DNA from: Bathymodiolus brooksi
Lineage: Eukaryota; Mollusca; Bivalvia; Mytilida; Modiolidae
Direction: 5' to 3'
Assembly (NCBI GenBank): GCA_963680875.1
Contig: OY804589.1
Coordinates: forward strand, 32,962,962 to 33,026,961
DNA length: 64,000 nucleotides
Part shown: piece by piece, positions 14,850 to 27,120 of the stretch
Layout of the letters: each line of letters starts with the position of its first letter
Position numbering within the stretch: position 1 is the stretch's first letter
Position numbers and translations under genes: made by a program
Notes under the pieces: model-generated
What the model was told of the DNA's origin: nothing
The model's database searches: none
What the model saw: only the letters and a program-made list of their open reading frames with translations

Positions 14850-16272
14850 CAAAAACCTGCTTCTTAATAGACACCCGTCGTCGTGTTTCTCCTATATACA
14901 GTCAAAATCCTGCTTCTTAATAGACAGCCATCGTCGTGTTTCTCATATATACAGTCAAAATTCTGCTTCTTAATAGACACCCCTCGTCGTGTTTCTCATA
15001 TATACAGTCAAAATCCTGCTTCTTAATAGACAGCCGTCGTCGTGTTTCTCATATATACAGTCAAAATCCTGATTCTTAATAGACACCCGTCGTCGTGTTT
15101 CTCCTATATACAGTCAAAATCCTGCTTCTTAATAGACACCCGTCGTCGTGTTTCTCATATATACAGTCAAAATCCTGCTTCTTAATAGACACCCGTCGTC
15201 GTGTTTCTCATATATACAGTCAACATCCTGCTTCTTAATAGACACCCGTCGTCGTGTTTTTCATATATATACAGTCAAAAACCTGCTTCTTAATAGACAC
15301 CCGTCTTCCTGTTTCTCATATATACAGTCAAAAACCTGCTTCTTAGTAGACACCCGTCGTCGTGTTTCTCATATATACAGTCAGAAACCTGCTTCTTAAT
15401 AGACACCCGTCGTCGTGTTTCTCATATATACAGTCAAAAACCTGCTTCATAATAGATACCCGTCGTCGTGTTTCTCCTATATACAGTCAAAATCCTGCTT
15501 CTTAATAGACAGGCGTCGTCGTGTTTCTCATATATACAGTCAAAATCCTGCTTCTTAATAGACAGCCGTCGTCGTGTTTCTCATATATACAGTCAAAATC
15601 CTGCTTCTTAATAGACAGCCGTCGTCGTGTTTCTCATATATACAGTCAAAATCCTGCTTCTTAATAGACACCCGTCGTCGTGTTTCTCCTATATACAGTC
15701 AAAATCCTGCTTCTTAATAGACACCCGTCGTCGTGTTTCTCATATATACAGTCAAAAACCTGCTTCTTAATAGACACCCGCCGTCGTGTTTCTCATATAT
15801 ACAGTCAAAAACCTGCTTCTTAATAGACACCCACCGTTGTGTTTCTCATATATACAGTCAAAAACCTACTTCTTAATAGACACCCGTCGTCGTGTTTCTC
15901 CTATATACAGTCAAAATCTTGCTTCTTAATAGACACCCGTCGTCGTGTTTCTCATATATACAGTCAAAATCCTGCTTCTTAATAGACACCCGTCGTCGTG
16001 TTTCTCATATATACAGTCAAAATCATGCTTCTTAATAGACACCCGCCGTCGTGTTTGTCATATATACAGTCAAAAACCTGCTTCTTAATAGACACCCACC
16101 GTTGTGTTTCTCATATATACAATCAAAAACCTGCTTCTTAATAGACACCAGCCGTCGTGTTTCTCCTATATACAGTCAAAATCCTGCTTCTTAATAGACA
16201 CTCGTCGTCGTGTTTCTCATATATACAGTCAAAATCCTGCTTCTTAATAGACAGCCGTCGTCGTGTTTCTCC
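14850..16272 (+). repeat. Right end of macro copy 1, ordinary monomers with scattered variants
   Basis: This stretch contains only satellite monomers. Variants include CCCACCGTTGTG (two CpGs altered) near 15,833 and 16,089, ACCAGCCGTCG near 16,147 and AATCATGC near 16,022. The same order recurs at offset 10,836 in 25.7-27.1 kb. Nothing other than satellite is visible. Confidence 0.8.
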
Positions 16273-19200
16273 TATATACAGTCAAAAACCTGCTTCTTAA
16301 TAGACACCCGTCGTCGTGTTTCTCCTATATGCAGTCAAAATCCTCCTTCTTAATAGACAGCCGTCGTCGTGTTTCTCATTTATACAGTAAACATCCTGCT
16401 TCTTAATTTACAGCCGCCGTCTTGTTTCTCATATATACAGTCAAAATCCTGCTTCTTAATAGACAGCCGTCGTCGTGTTTCTCATATATACAGTCAGAAA
16501 CCTGCTTCTTAATAGACACCCGTCGTCGTGTTTCTCATATATACAGTCAAATTCCTGCTTCTTAATAGACAGCCGTCGTCGTGTTTCTCCTATATACAGT
16601 CAAAAACCTGCTTCTTAATAGACACCCGTCGTCGTGTTTCTCCTATATACAGTCAAAATCCTGCTTCTTAATAGACAGCCATCGTCGTGTTTCTCATATA
16701 TACAGTCAAAATTCTGCTTCTTAATAGACACCCGTCGTCGTGTTTCTCATATATACAGTCAAAATCCTGCTTCTTAATAGACAGCCGTCGTCGTGTTTCT
16801 CATATATACAGTCAAAATCCTGCTTCTTAATAGACACCCGTCGTCGTGTTTCTCCTATATACAGTCAAAATCCTGCTTCTTAATAGACACCCGTCGTCGT
16901 GTTTCTCATATATACAGTCAAAATCCTGCTTCTTAATAGACAGCCGTCGTCGTGTTTCTCATATATACAGTAAACATCCTGCTTCTTAATAGACACCCGT
17001 CGTCGTGTTTTTCATATATATACAGTCAAAAACCTGCTTCTTAGTAGACACCCGTCGTCGTGTTTCTCATATATATACAGTCAAAATCCTGCTTCTTAAT
17101 AGACACCCGTCGTCCTGTTTCTCATATATACAGTCAAAAACCTGCTTCTTAGTAAACAACCGTCGTCGTGTTTCTCATATATACAGTCAAAAACCTGCTT
17201 CATAATAGATACCCGTCGTCGTGTTTCTCCTATATACAGTCAAAATCCTGCTTCTTAATAGACAGCCGTCGTCGTGTTTCTCATATATACAGTCAAAATC
17301 CTGCTTCTTAATAGACACCCGTCGTTGTGTTTCTCATATATACAGTCAAAATCCTGCTTCTTAATAGACACCCGTCGTCGTGTTTCTCCTATATACAGTC
17401 AAAAACCTGCTTCTTAATAGACACCCGCCGTCGTGTTTCTCCTATATACAGTCAAAATCCTGCTTCTTAATAGATACTCGTCGTCGTGTTTCTCATATAT
17501 ACAGTCAAAATCTTGCTTCTTAATAGACAGCCGTCGTCGTGTTTCTCATATATACAGTCAAAATCCTGCTTCTTAATAGACAGCCGTCGTCGTGTTTCTC
17601 ATATATACAGTCAGAAACCTGCTTCTTAATAGACACCCGTCGTCGTGTTTCTCATATATACAGTCAAAAACCTGCTTCTTAATAGGCACCCGTCGTCGTG
17701 TTTCTCATATATACAGTCAAAATCCTGCTTCTTAATAGACACCCGTCGTCGTGTTTCTCATATATACAGTCAAAATCCTGCTTCTTAATAGACAGCCGTC
17801 GTCGTGTTTCTCATATATACAGTCAAAATCCTGCTTCTTAATAGACACCCGTCGTCGTGTTTCTCCTATATACAGTCAAAAACCTGCTTCTTAATAGACA
17901 CCCGCCGTCGTGTTTCTCCTATATACAGTCAAAATCCTGCTTCTTAATAGACACTCGTCGTCGTGTTTCTCATATATACAGTCAAAATCCTGCTTCTTAA
18001 TAGACACCCGTCGTCGTGTTTCTCATATATACAGTCAAAAACCTGCTTCTTAATAGACAGCCGTCGTCGTGTTTCTCATATATACAGTCAAAAACCTGCT
18101 TCTTAATAGACACCCACAGTCGTGATTCTCAAATATACAGTCAAAAACCTCCTTCTTAATTAACACCCGCCGTCGTGTTTCTCATATATACAGTCAAAAT
18201 CCTGCTTCCAAATAGACAGCCGTCGTCTTGTTTCTCATATATACAGTCAAAATCCTGCTTCTTAATAGACACCCGTCGTCGTGTTTCTCATATATACAGT
18301 CAAAATCCTGCTTCTTAGTAGACACCCGTCGTCGTGTTTCTCATATATACAGTCAAAAACCTGCTTCTTAATAGACACCCTTCGTCGTGTTTCTCCTATA
18401 TGCAGTCAAAATCCTCCTTCTTAATAGACAGCCGTCGTCGTGTTTCTCATATATACAGTAAACATCCTGCTTCTTAATATACAGCCGCCGTCTTGTTTCT
18501 CATATATACAGTCAACATCCTGCTTCTTAATAGACACCCGTCGTCGTGTTTTTCATATATATACAGTCAAAAACCTGCTTCTTAATAGACACCCGTCGTC
18601 CTGTTTCTCATATATACAGTCAAAAACCTGCTTCTTAGTAGACACCCGTCGTCGTGTTTCTCATATATACAGTCAGAAACCTGCTTCTTAATAGACACCC
18701 GTCGTCGTGTTTCTCATATATACAGTCAAAAACCTGCTTCTTAATAGGCACCCGTCGTCGTGTTTCTCATATATATACAGTCAAAATCCTGCTTCTTAAT
18801 AGACACCCGTCGTCCTGTTTCTCATATATACAGTCAAAAACCTGCTTCTTAGTAGACACCCGTCGTCGTGTTTCTCATATATACAGTCAGAAACCTGCTT
18901 CTTAATAGACACCCGCCGTCGTGTTTCTCATATATACAGTCAAAAACCTGCTTCTTAATAGGCACCCGTCGTCGTGTTTCTCATATATACAGTCAAAATC
19001 CTGCTTCTTAATAGACACCCGTCGTCGTGTTTCTCATATATACAGTCAAAATCCTGCTTCTTAATAGACAGCCGTCGTCGTATTTCTCATATATACAGTC
19101 AAAATCCTGCTTCTTAATAGACACCCGCCGTCGTGTTTCTCCTATATACAGTCAAAAACCTGCTTCTTAATAGACACCCGTCGTCGTGTTTCTCCTATAT

Positions 19201-22200
19201 ACAGTCAAAATCCTGCTTCTTAATAGACAGCCATCGTCGTGTTTCTCATATATACAGTCAAAATTCTGCTTCTTAATAGACACCCGTCGTCGTGTTTCTC
19301 ATATATACAGTCAAAATCCTGCTTCTTAATAGACAGCCGTCGTCGTGTTTCTCATATATACAGTCAAAATCCTGCTTCTTAATAGACACCCGTCGTCGTG
19401 TTTCTCCTATATACAGTCAACATCCTGCTTCTTAATAGACACCCGTCGTCGTGTTTCTCATATATACAGTCAAAATCCTGCTTCTTAATAGACACCCGTC
19501 GTCGTGTTTCTCATGTATACAGTCAACATCCTGCTTCTTAATAGACACCCGTCGTCGTGTTTTTCATATATATACAGTCAAAAACCTGCTTCTTAATAGA
19601 CACCCGTCTTCCTGTTTCTCATATATACAGTCAAAAACCTGCTTCTTAGTAGACACCCGTCGTCGTGTTTCTCATATATACAGTCAGAAACCTGCTTCTT
19701 AATAGACACCCGTCGTCGTGTTTCTCATATATACAGTCAAAAACCTGCTTCTTAATAGACACCCGTCGTCGTGTTTCTCATACATATACAGTCAAAATCC
19801 TGCTTCTTAATAGACACCCGTCGTCCTGTTTCTCATATATACAGTCAAAAACCTGCTTCTTAGTAGACACCCGTCGTCGTGTTTCTCATATATATAGTCA
19901 AAAACCTGCTTCATAATAGATACCCGTCGTCGTGTTTCTCCTATATACAGTCAAAATCCTGCTTCTTAATAGACAGCCGTCGTCGTGTTTCTCATATATA
20001 CAGTCAAAATCCTGCTTCTTAATAGACACCCGTCGTCGTGTTTCTCATATATACAGTCAAAATCCTGCTTCTTAATAGACACCCGTCGTCGTGTTTCTCC
20101 TATATACAGTCAAAAACCTGCTTCTTAATAGACACCCGCCGTCGTGTTTCTCCTATATACAGTCAAAATCCTGCTTCTTAATAGACACTCGTCGTCGTGT
20201 TTATCATATGTACAGTCAAAATCCTGCTTCTTAATAGACAGCCGTCGTCGTGTTTCTCATATATACAGTCAAAATCCTGCTTCTTAATAGACACCCGTCG
20301 TCGTGTTTCTCATATATACAGTCAAAAACCTGCTTCTTAATAGACACCCGTCGTCGTGTTTCTCATATATACAGTCAAAAACCTGCTTCTTAATAGACAC
20401 CCGCCGTCTTGTTTCTCAAATATACAGTCAAAAACCTCCTTCTTAATTAACACCCGCCGTCGTGTTTCTCATATATACAGTCAAAAACCTGCTTCATAAT
20501 AGATACCCGTCGTCGTGTTTCTCCTATATACAGTCAAAATCCTGCTTCTTAATAGACAGCCGTCGTCGTGTTTCTCATATATACAGTCAAAATCCTGCTT
20601 CTTAATAGACAGCCGTCGTCGTGTTTCTCATATATACAGTCAAAATCCTGCTTCTTAATAGACAGCCGTCGTCGTGTTTCTCATATATACAGTCAAAATC
20701 CTGCTTCTTAATAGACAACCGTCGTCGTGTTTCTCCTATATACATTCAAAATCCTGCTTCTTAATAGACACCCGTCGTCGTGTTTCTCATATATACAGTC
20801 AAAATCCTGCTTCTTAATAGACAGCCGTCGTCGTGTTTCTCATATATACAGTCAAAATTCTGCTTCTTAATAGACACCCGTCGTCGTGTTTCTCCTATAT
20901 ACAGTCAAAAACCTGCTTCTTAATAGACACCCGCCGTCGTGTTTGTCATATATACAGTCAAAAACCTGCTTCTTAATAGACACCCGTCGTCGTGTTTCTC
21001 CTATATACAGTCAAAATCTTGCTTCTTAATAGACACCCGTCGTCGTGTTTCTCATATATACAGTCAAAATCCTGCTTCTTAATAGACACCCGTCGTCCTG
21101 TTTCTCATATATACAGTCAAAAACCTGCTTCTTAGTAGACACCCGTCGTCGTGTTTCTCATATATACAGTCAGAAACCTGCTTCTTAATAGACACCCGTC
21201 GTCGTGTTTCTCATATATACAGTCAAAAACCTGCTTCTTAATAGGCACCCGTCGTCGTGTTTCTCATATATATACAGTCAAAATCCTGCTTCTTAATAGA
21301 CACCCGTCGTCCTGTTTCTCATATATACAGTCAAAAACCTGCTTCTTAGTAGACACCCGTCGTCGTGTTTCTCATATATACAGTCAGAAACCTGCTTCTT
21401 AATAGACACCCGCCGTCGTGTTTCTCATATATACAGTCAAAAACCTGCTTCTTAATAGGCACCCGTCGTCGTGTTTCTCATATATACAGTCAAAATCCTG
21501 CTTCTTAATAGACACCCGTCGTCGTGTTTCTCATATATACAGTCAAAATCCTGCTTCTTAATAGACACCCGTCGTCGTGTTTCTCCTATATACATTCAAA
21601 ATCCTGCTTCTTAATAGACACCCGTCGTCGTGTTTCTCATATATGCAGTCAAAATCCTGCTTCTTAATAGACAGCCGTCGTCGTGTTTCTCATATATACA
21701 GTCAAAATTCTGCTTCTTAATAGACACCCGTCGTCGTGTTTCTCCTATATACAGTCAAAAACCTGCTTCTTAATAGACACCCGCCGTCGTGTTTGTCATA
21801 TATACAGTCAAAAACCTGCTTCTTAATAGACACCCGTCGTCGTGTTTCTCCTATATACAGTCAAAATCTTGCTTCTTAATAGACACCCGTCGTCGTGTTT
21901 CTCATATATACAGTCAAAATCCTGCTTCTTAATAGACACCCGTCGTCCTGTTTCTCATATATACAGTCAAAAACCTGCTTCTTAGTAGACACCCGTCGTC
22001 GTGTTTCTCATATATACAGTCAGAAACCTGCTTCTTAATAGACACCCGTCGTCGTGTTTCTCATATATACAGTCAAAAACCTGCTTCTTAATAGGCACCC
22101 GTCGTCGTGTTTCTCATATATACAGTCAAAAACCTGCTTCTTAATAGGCACCCGTCGTCGTGTTTCTCATATATACAGTCAAAATCCTGCTTCTTAATAG

Positions 22201-25200
22201 ACACCCGTCGTCGTGTTTCTCATATATACAGTCAAAATCCTGCTTCTTAATAGACAGCCGTCGTCGTGTTTCTCATATATACAGTCAAAATCCTGCTTCT
22301 TAATAGACACCCGCCGTCGTGTTTCTCCTATATACAGTCAAAAACCTGCTTCTTAATAGACACCCGTCGTCGTGTTTCTCCTATATACAGTCAAAATCCT
22401 GCTTCTTAATAGACAGCCATCGTCGTGTTTCTCATATATACAGTCAAAATTCTGCTTCTTAATAGACACCCGTCGTCGTGTTTCTCATATATACAGTCAA
22501 AATCCTGCTTCTTAATAGACAGCCGTCGTCGTGTTTCTCATATATACAGTCAAAATCCTGCTTCTTAATAGACACCCGTCGTCGTGTTTCTCCTATATAC
22601 AGTCAACATCCTGCTTCTTAATAGACACCCGTCGTCGTGTTTCTCATATATACAGTCAAAATCCTGCTTCTTAATAGACACCCGTCGTCGTGTTTCTCAT
22701 GTATACAGTCAACATCCTGCTTCTTAATAGACACCCGTCGTCGTGTTTTTCATATATATACAGTCAAAAACCTGCTTCTTAATAGACACCCGTCTTCCTG
22801 TTTCTCATATATACAGTCAAAAACCTGCTTCTTAGTAGACACCCGTCGTCGTGTTTCTCATATATACAGTCAGAAACCTGCTTCTTAATAGACACCCGTC
22901 GTCGTGTTTCTCATATATACAGTCAAAAACCTGCTTCTTAATAGACACCCGTCGTCGTGTTTCTCATACATATACAGTCAAAATCCTGCTTCTTAATAGA
23001 CACCCGTCGTCCTGTTTCTCATATATACAGTCAAAAACCTGCTTCTTAGTAGACACCCGTCGTCGTGTTTCTCATATATATAGTCAAAAACCTGCTTCAT
23101 AATAGATACCCGTCGTCGTGTTTCTCCTATATACAGTCAAAATCCTGCTTCTTAATAGACAGCCGTCGTCGTGTTTCTCATATATACAGTCAAAATCCTG
23201 CTTCTTAATAGACACCCGTCGTCGTGTTTCTCATATATACAGTCAAAATCCTGCTTCTTAATAGACACCCGTCGTCGTGTTTCTCCTATATACAGTCAAA
23301 AACCTGCTTCTTAATAGACACCCGCCGTCGTGTTTCTCCTATATACAGTCAAAATCCTGCTTCTTAATAGACACTCGTCGTCGTGTTTATCATATGTACA
23401 GTCAAAATCCTGCTTCTTAATAGACAGCCGTCGTCGTGTTTCTCATATATACAGTCAAAATCCTGCTTCTTAATAGACACCCGTCGTCGTGTTTCTCATA
23501 TATACAGTCAAAAACCTGCTTCTTAATAGACACCCGTCGTCGTGTTTCTCATATATACAGTCAAAAACCTGCTTCTTAATAGACACCCGCCGTCTTGTTT
23601 CTCAAATATACAGTCAAAAACCTCCTTCTTAATTAACACCCGCCGTCGTGTTTCTCATATATACAGTCAAAAACCTGCTTCATAATAGATACCCGTCGTC
23701 GTGTTTCTCCTATATACAGTCAAAATCCTGCTTCTTAATAGACAGCCGTCGTCGTGTTTCTCATATATACAGTCAAAATCCTGCTTCTTAATAGACAGCC
23801 GTCGTCGTGTTTCTCATATATACAGTCAAAATCCTGCTTCTTAATAGACAGCCGTCGTCGTGTTTCTCATATATACAGTCAAAATCCTGCTTCTTAATAG
23901 ACAACCGTCGTCGTGTTTCTCCTATATACATTCAAAATCCTGCTTCTTAATAGACACCCGTCGTCGTGTTTCTCATATATACAGTCAAAATCCTGCTTCT
24001 TAATAGACAGCCGTCGTCGTGTTTCTCATATATACAGTCAAAATTCTGCTTCTTAATAGACACCCGTCGTCGTGTTTCTCCTATATACAGTCAAAAACCT
24101 GCTTCTTAATAGACACCCGCCGTCGTGTTTGTCATATATACAGTCAAAAACCTGCTTCTTAATAGACACCCGTCGTCGTGTTTCTCCTATATACAGTCAA
24201 AATCTTGCTTCTTAATAGACACCCGTCGTCGTGTTTCTCATATATACAGTCAAAATCCTGCTTCTTAATAGACACCCGTCGTCCTGTTTCTCATATATAC
24301 AGTCAAAAACCTGCTTCTTAGTAGACACCCGTCGTCGTGTTTCTCATATATACAGTCAGAAACCTGCTTCTTAATAGACACCCGTCGTCGTGTTTCTCAT
24401 ATATACAGTCAAAAACCTGCTTCTTAATAGGCACCCGTCGTCGTGTTTCTCATATATATACAGTCAAAATCCTGCTTCTTAATAGACACCCGTCGTCCTG
24501 TTTCTCATATATACAGTCAAAAACCTGCTTCTTAGTAGACACCCGTCGTCGTGTTTCTCATATATACAGTCAGAAACCTGCTTCTTAATAGACACCCGCC
24601 GTCGTGTTTCTCATATATACAGTCAAAAACCTGCTTCTTAATAGGCACCCGTCGTCGTGTTTCTCATATATACAGTCAAAATCCTGCTTCTTAATAGACA
24701 CCCGTCGTCGTGTTTCTCATATATACAGTCAAAATCCTGCTTCTTAATAGACACCCGTCGTCGTGTTTCTCCTATATACATTCAAAATCCTGCTTCTTAA
24801 TAGACACCCGTCGTCGTGTTTCTCATATATGCAGTCAAAATCCTGCTTCTTAATAGACAGCCGTCGTCGTGTTTCTCATATATACAGTCAAAATTCTGCT
24901 TCTTAATAGACACCCGTCGTCGTGTTTCTCCTATATACAGTCAAAAACCTGCTTCTTAATAGACACCCGCCGTCGTGTTTGTCATATATACAGTCAAAAA
25001 CCTGCTTCTTAATAGACACCCGTCGTCGTGTTTCTCCTATATACAGTCAAAATCTTGCTTCTTAATAGACACCCGTCGTCGTGTTTCTCATATATACAGT
25101 CAAAATCCTGCTTCTTAATAGACACCCGTCGTCCTGTTTCTCATATATACAGTCAAAAACCTGCTTCTTAGTAGACACCCGTCGTCGTGTTTCTCATATA

Positions 25201-27120
25201 TACAGTCAGAAACCTGCTTCTTAATAGACACCCGTCGTCGTGTTTCTCATATATACAGTCAAAAACCTGCTTCTTAATAGGCACCCGTCGTCGTGTTTCT
25301 CATATATATACAGTCAAAATCCTGCTTCTTAATAGACACCCGTCGTCCTGTTTCTCATATATACAGTCAAAAACCTGCTTCTTAGTAGACACCCGTCGTC
25401 GTGTTTCTCATATATACAGTCAGAAACCTGCTTCTTAATAGACACCCGCCGTCGTGTTTCTCATATATACAGTCAAAAACCTGCTTCTTAATAGGCACCC
25501 GTCGTCGTGTTTCTCATATATACAGTCAAAATCCTGCTTCTTAATAGACACCCGTCGTCGTGTTTCTCATATATACAGTCAAAATCCTGCTTCTTAATAG
25601 ACAGCCGTCGTCGTGTTTCTCATATATACAGTCAAAATCCTGCTTCTTAATAGACACCCGCCGTCGTGTTTCTCCTATATACAGTCAAAAACCTGCTTCT
25701 TAATAGACACCCGTCGTCGTGTTTCTCCTATATACAGTCAAAATCCTGCTTCTTAATAGACAGCCATCGTCGTGTTTCTCATATATACAGTCAAAATTCT
25801 GCTTCTTAATAGACACCCCTCGTCGTGTTTCTCATATATACAGTCAAAATCCTGCTTCTTAATAGACAGCCGTCGTCGTGTTTCTCATATATACAGTCAA
25901 AATCCTGATTCTTAATAGACACCTGTCGTCGTGTTTCTCCTATATACAGTCAAAATCCTGCTTCTTAATAGACACCCGTCGTCGTGTTTCTCATATATAC
26001 AGTCAAAATCCTGCTTCTTAATAGACACCCGTCGTCGTGTTTCTCATATATACAGTCAACATCCTGCTTCTTAATAGACACCCGTCGTCGTGTTTTTCAT
26101 ATATATACAGTCAAAAACCTGCTTCTTAATAGACACCCGTCTTCCTGTTTCTCATATATACAGTCAAAAACCTGCTTCTTAGTAGACACCCGTCGTCGTG
26201 TTTCTCATATATACAGTCAGAAACCTGCTTCTTAATAGACACCCGTCGTCGTGTTTCTCATATATACAGTCAAAAACCTGCTTCATAATAGATACCCGTC
26301 GTCGTGTTTCTCCTATATACAGTCAAAATCCTGCTTCTTAATAGACAGGCGTCGTCGTGTTTCTCATATATACAGTCAAAATCCTGCTTCTTAATAGACA
26401 GCCGTCGTCGTGTTTCTCATATATACAGTCAAAATCCTGCTTCTTAATAGACAGCCGTCGTCGTGTTTCTCATATATACAGTCAAAATCCTGCTTCTTAA
26501 TAGACACCCGTCGTCGTGTTTCTCCTATATACAGTCAAAATCCTGCTTCTTAATAGACACCCGTCGTCGTGTTTCTCATATATACAGTCAAAAACCTGCT
26601 TCTTAATAGACACCCGCCGTCGTGTTTCTCATATATACAGTCAAAAACCTGCTTCTTAATAGACACCCACCGTTGTGTTTCTCATATATACAGTCAAAAA
26701 CCTACTTCTTAATAGACACCCGTCGTCGTGTTTCTCCTATATACAGTCAAAATCTTGCTTCTTAATAGACACCCGTCGTCGTGTTTCTCATATATACAGT
26801 CAAAATCCTGCTTCTTAATAGACACCCGTCGTCGTGTTTCTCATATATACAGTCAAAATCATGCTTCTTAATAGACACCCGCCGTCGTGTTTGTCATATA
26901 TACAGTCAAAAACCTGCTTCTTAATAGACACCCACCGTTGTGTTTCTCATATATACAATCAAAAACCTGCTTCTTAATAGACACCAGCCGTCGTGTTTCT
27001 CCTATATACAGTCAAAATCCTGCTTCTTAATAGACACTCGTCGTCGTGTTTCTCATATATACAGTCAAAATCCTGCTTCTTAATAGACAGCCGTCGTCGT
27101 GTTTCTCCTATATACAGTCA
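16273..27120 (+). repeat. Macro-duplication, copy 2 (expanded)
   Basis: Begins at 16,273 as the partner of 6,601. Its right end is the partner of about 16,285 in copy 1: at offset 10,836 the sequences part near 27,121 (AAATCC against AAAACC). The copy is longer than copy 1 because it holds a 3,186-bp tandem duplication and one extra monomer but lacks the 2,075-bp duplication: 9,672 + 3,186 - 2,075 + 53 = 10,836, exactly the offset observed on the right side. It also has private changes, such as TATTTCTC near 19,081 where copy 1 has TGTTTCTC. Confidence 0.85.
18920..25291 (+). repeat. 3,186-bp tandem duplication inside macro copy 2
   Basis: Units about 18,920-22,105 and 22,106-25,291. Paired markers at exactly 3,186 bp include TTATCATATG (20,201 and 23,387), GTTTGTCATA (20,941 and 24,127; 21,791 and 24,977) and CAAATATAC (20,417 and 23,603). 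The internal junction lies near 22,085-22,106. To its left the sequence follows the 14.4 kb pattern (offset 7,650); to its right it follows the 18.9 kb pattern, with two neighbouring monomers both carrying the AATAGGCAC state. That is what an out-of-register exchange between like monomers would leave. Confidence 0.85.

Larger units (their letters stand above)
6601..16272 (+). repeat. Macro-duplication, copy 1 (9,672 bp)
   Basis: From 6,601 the sequence matches the stretch starting at 16,273 at offset 9,672. The preceding base differs (A at 6,600, C at 16,272). The match holds to about 10,621. Beyond the internal 2,075-bp duplication it resumes at offset 7,597, then 7,650 after a one-monomer difference near 13.1-13.2 kb, and ends at offset 10,836. 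Scattered single-base differences exist, for example CCCATCG near 7,966 against CCCGTCG in copy 2, so the two copies are similar but not a literal duplicated string. The block contains the 2,075-bp pair and an 850-bp pair. Confidence 0.85.
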
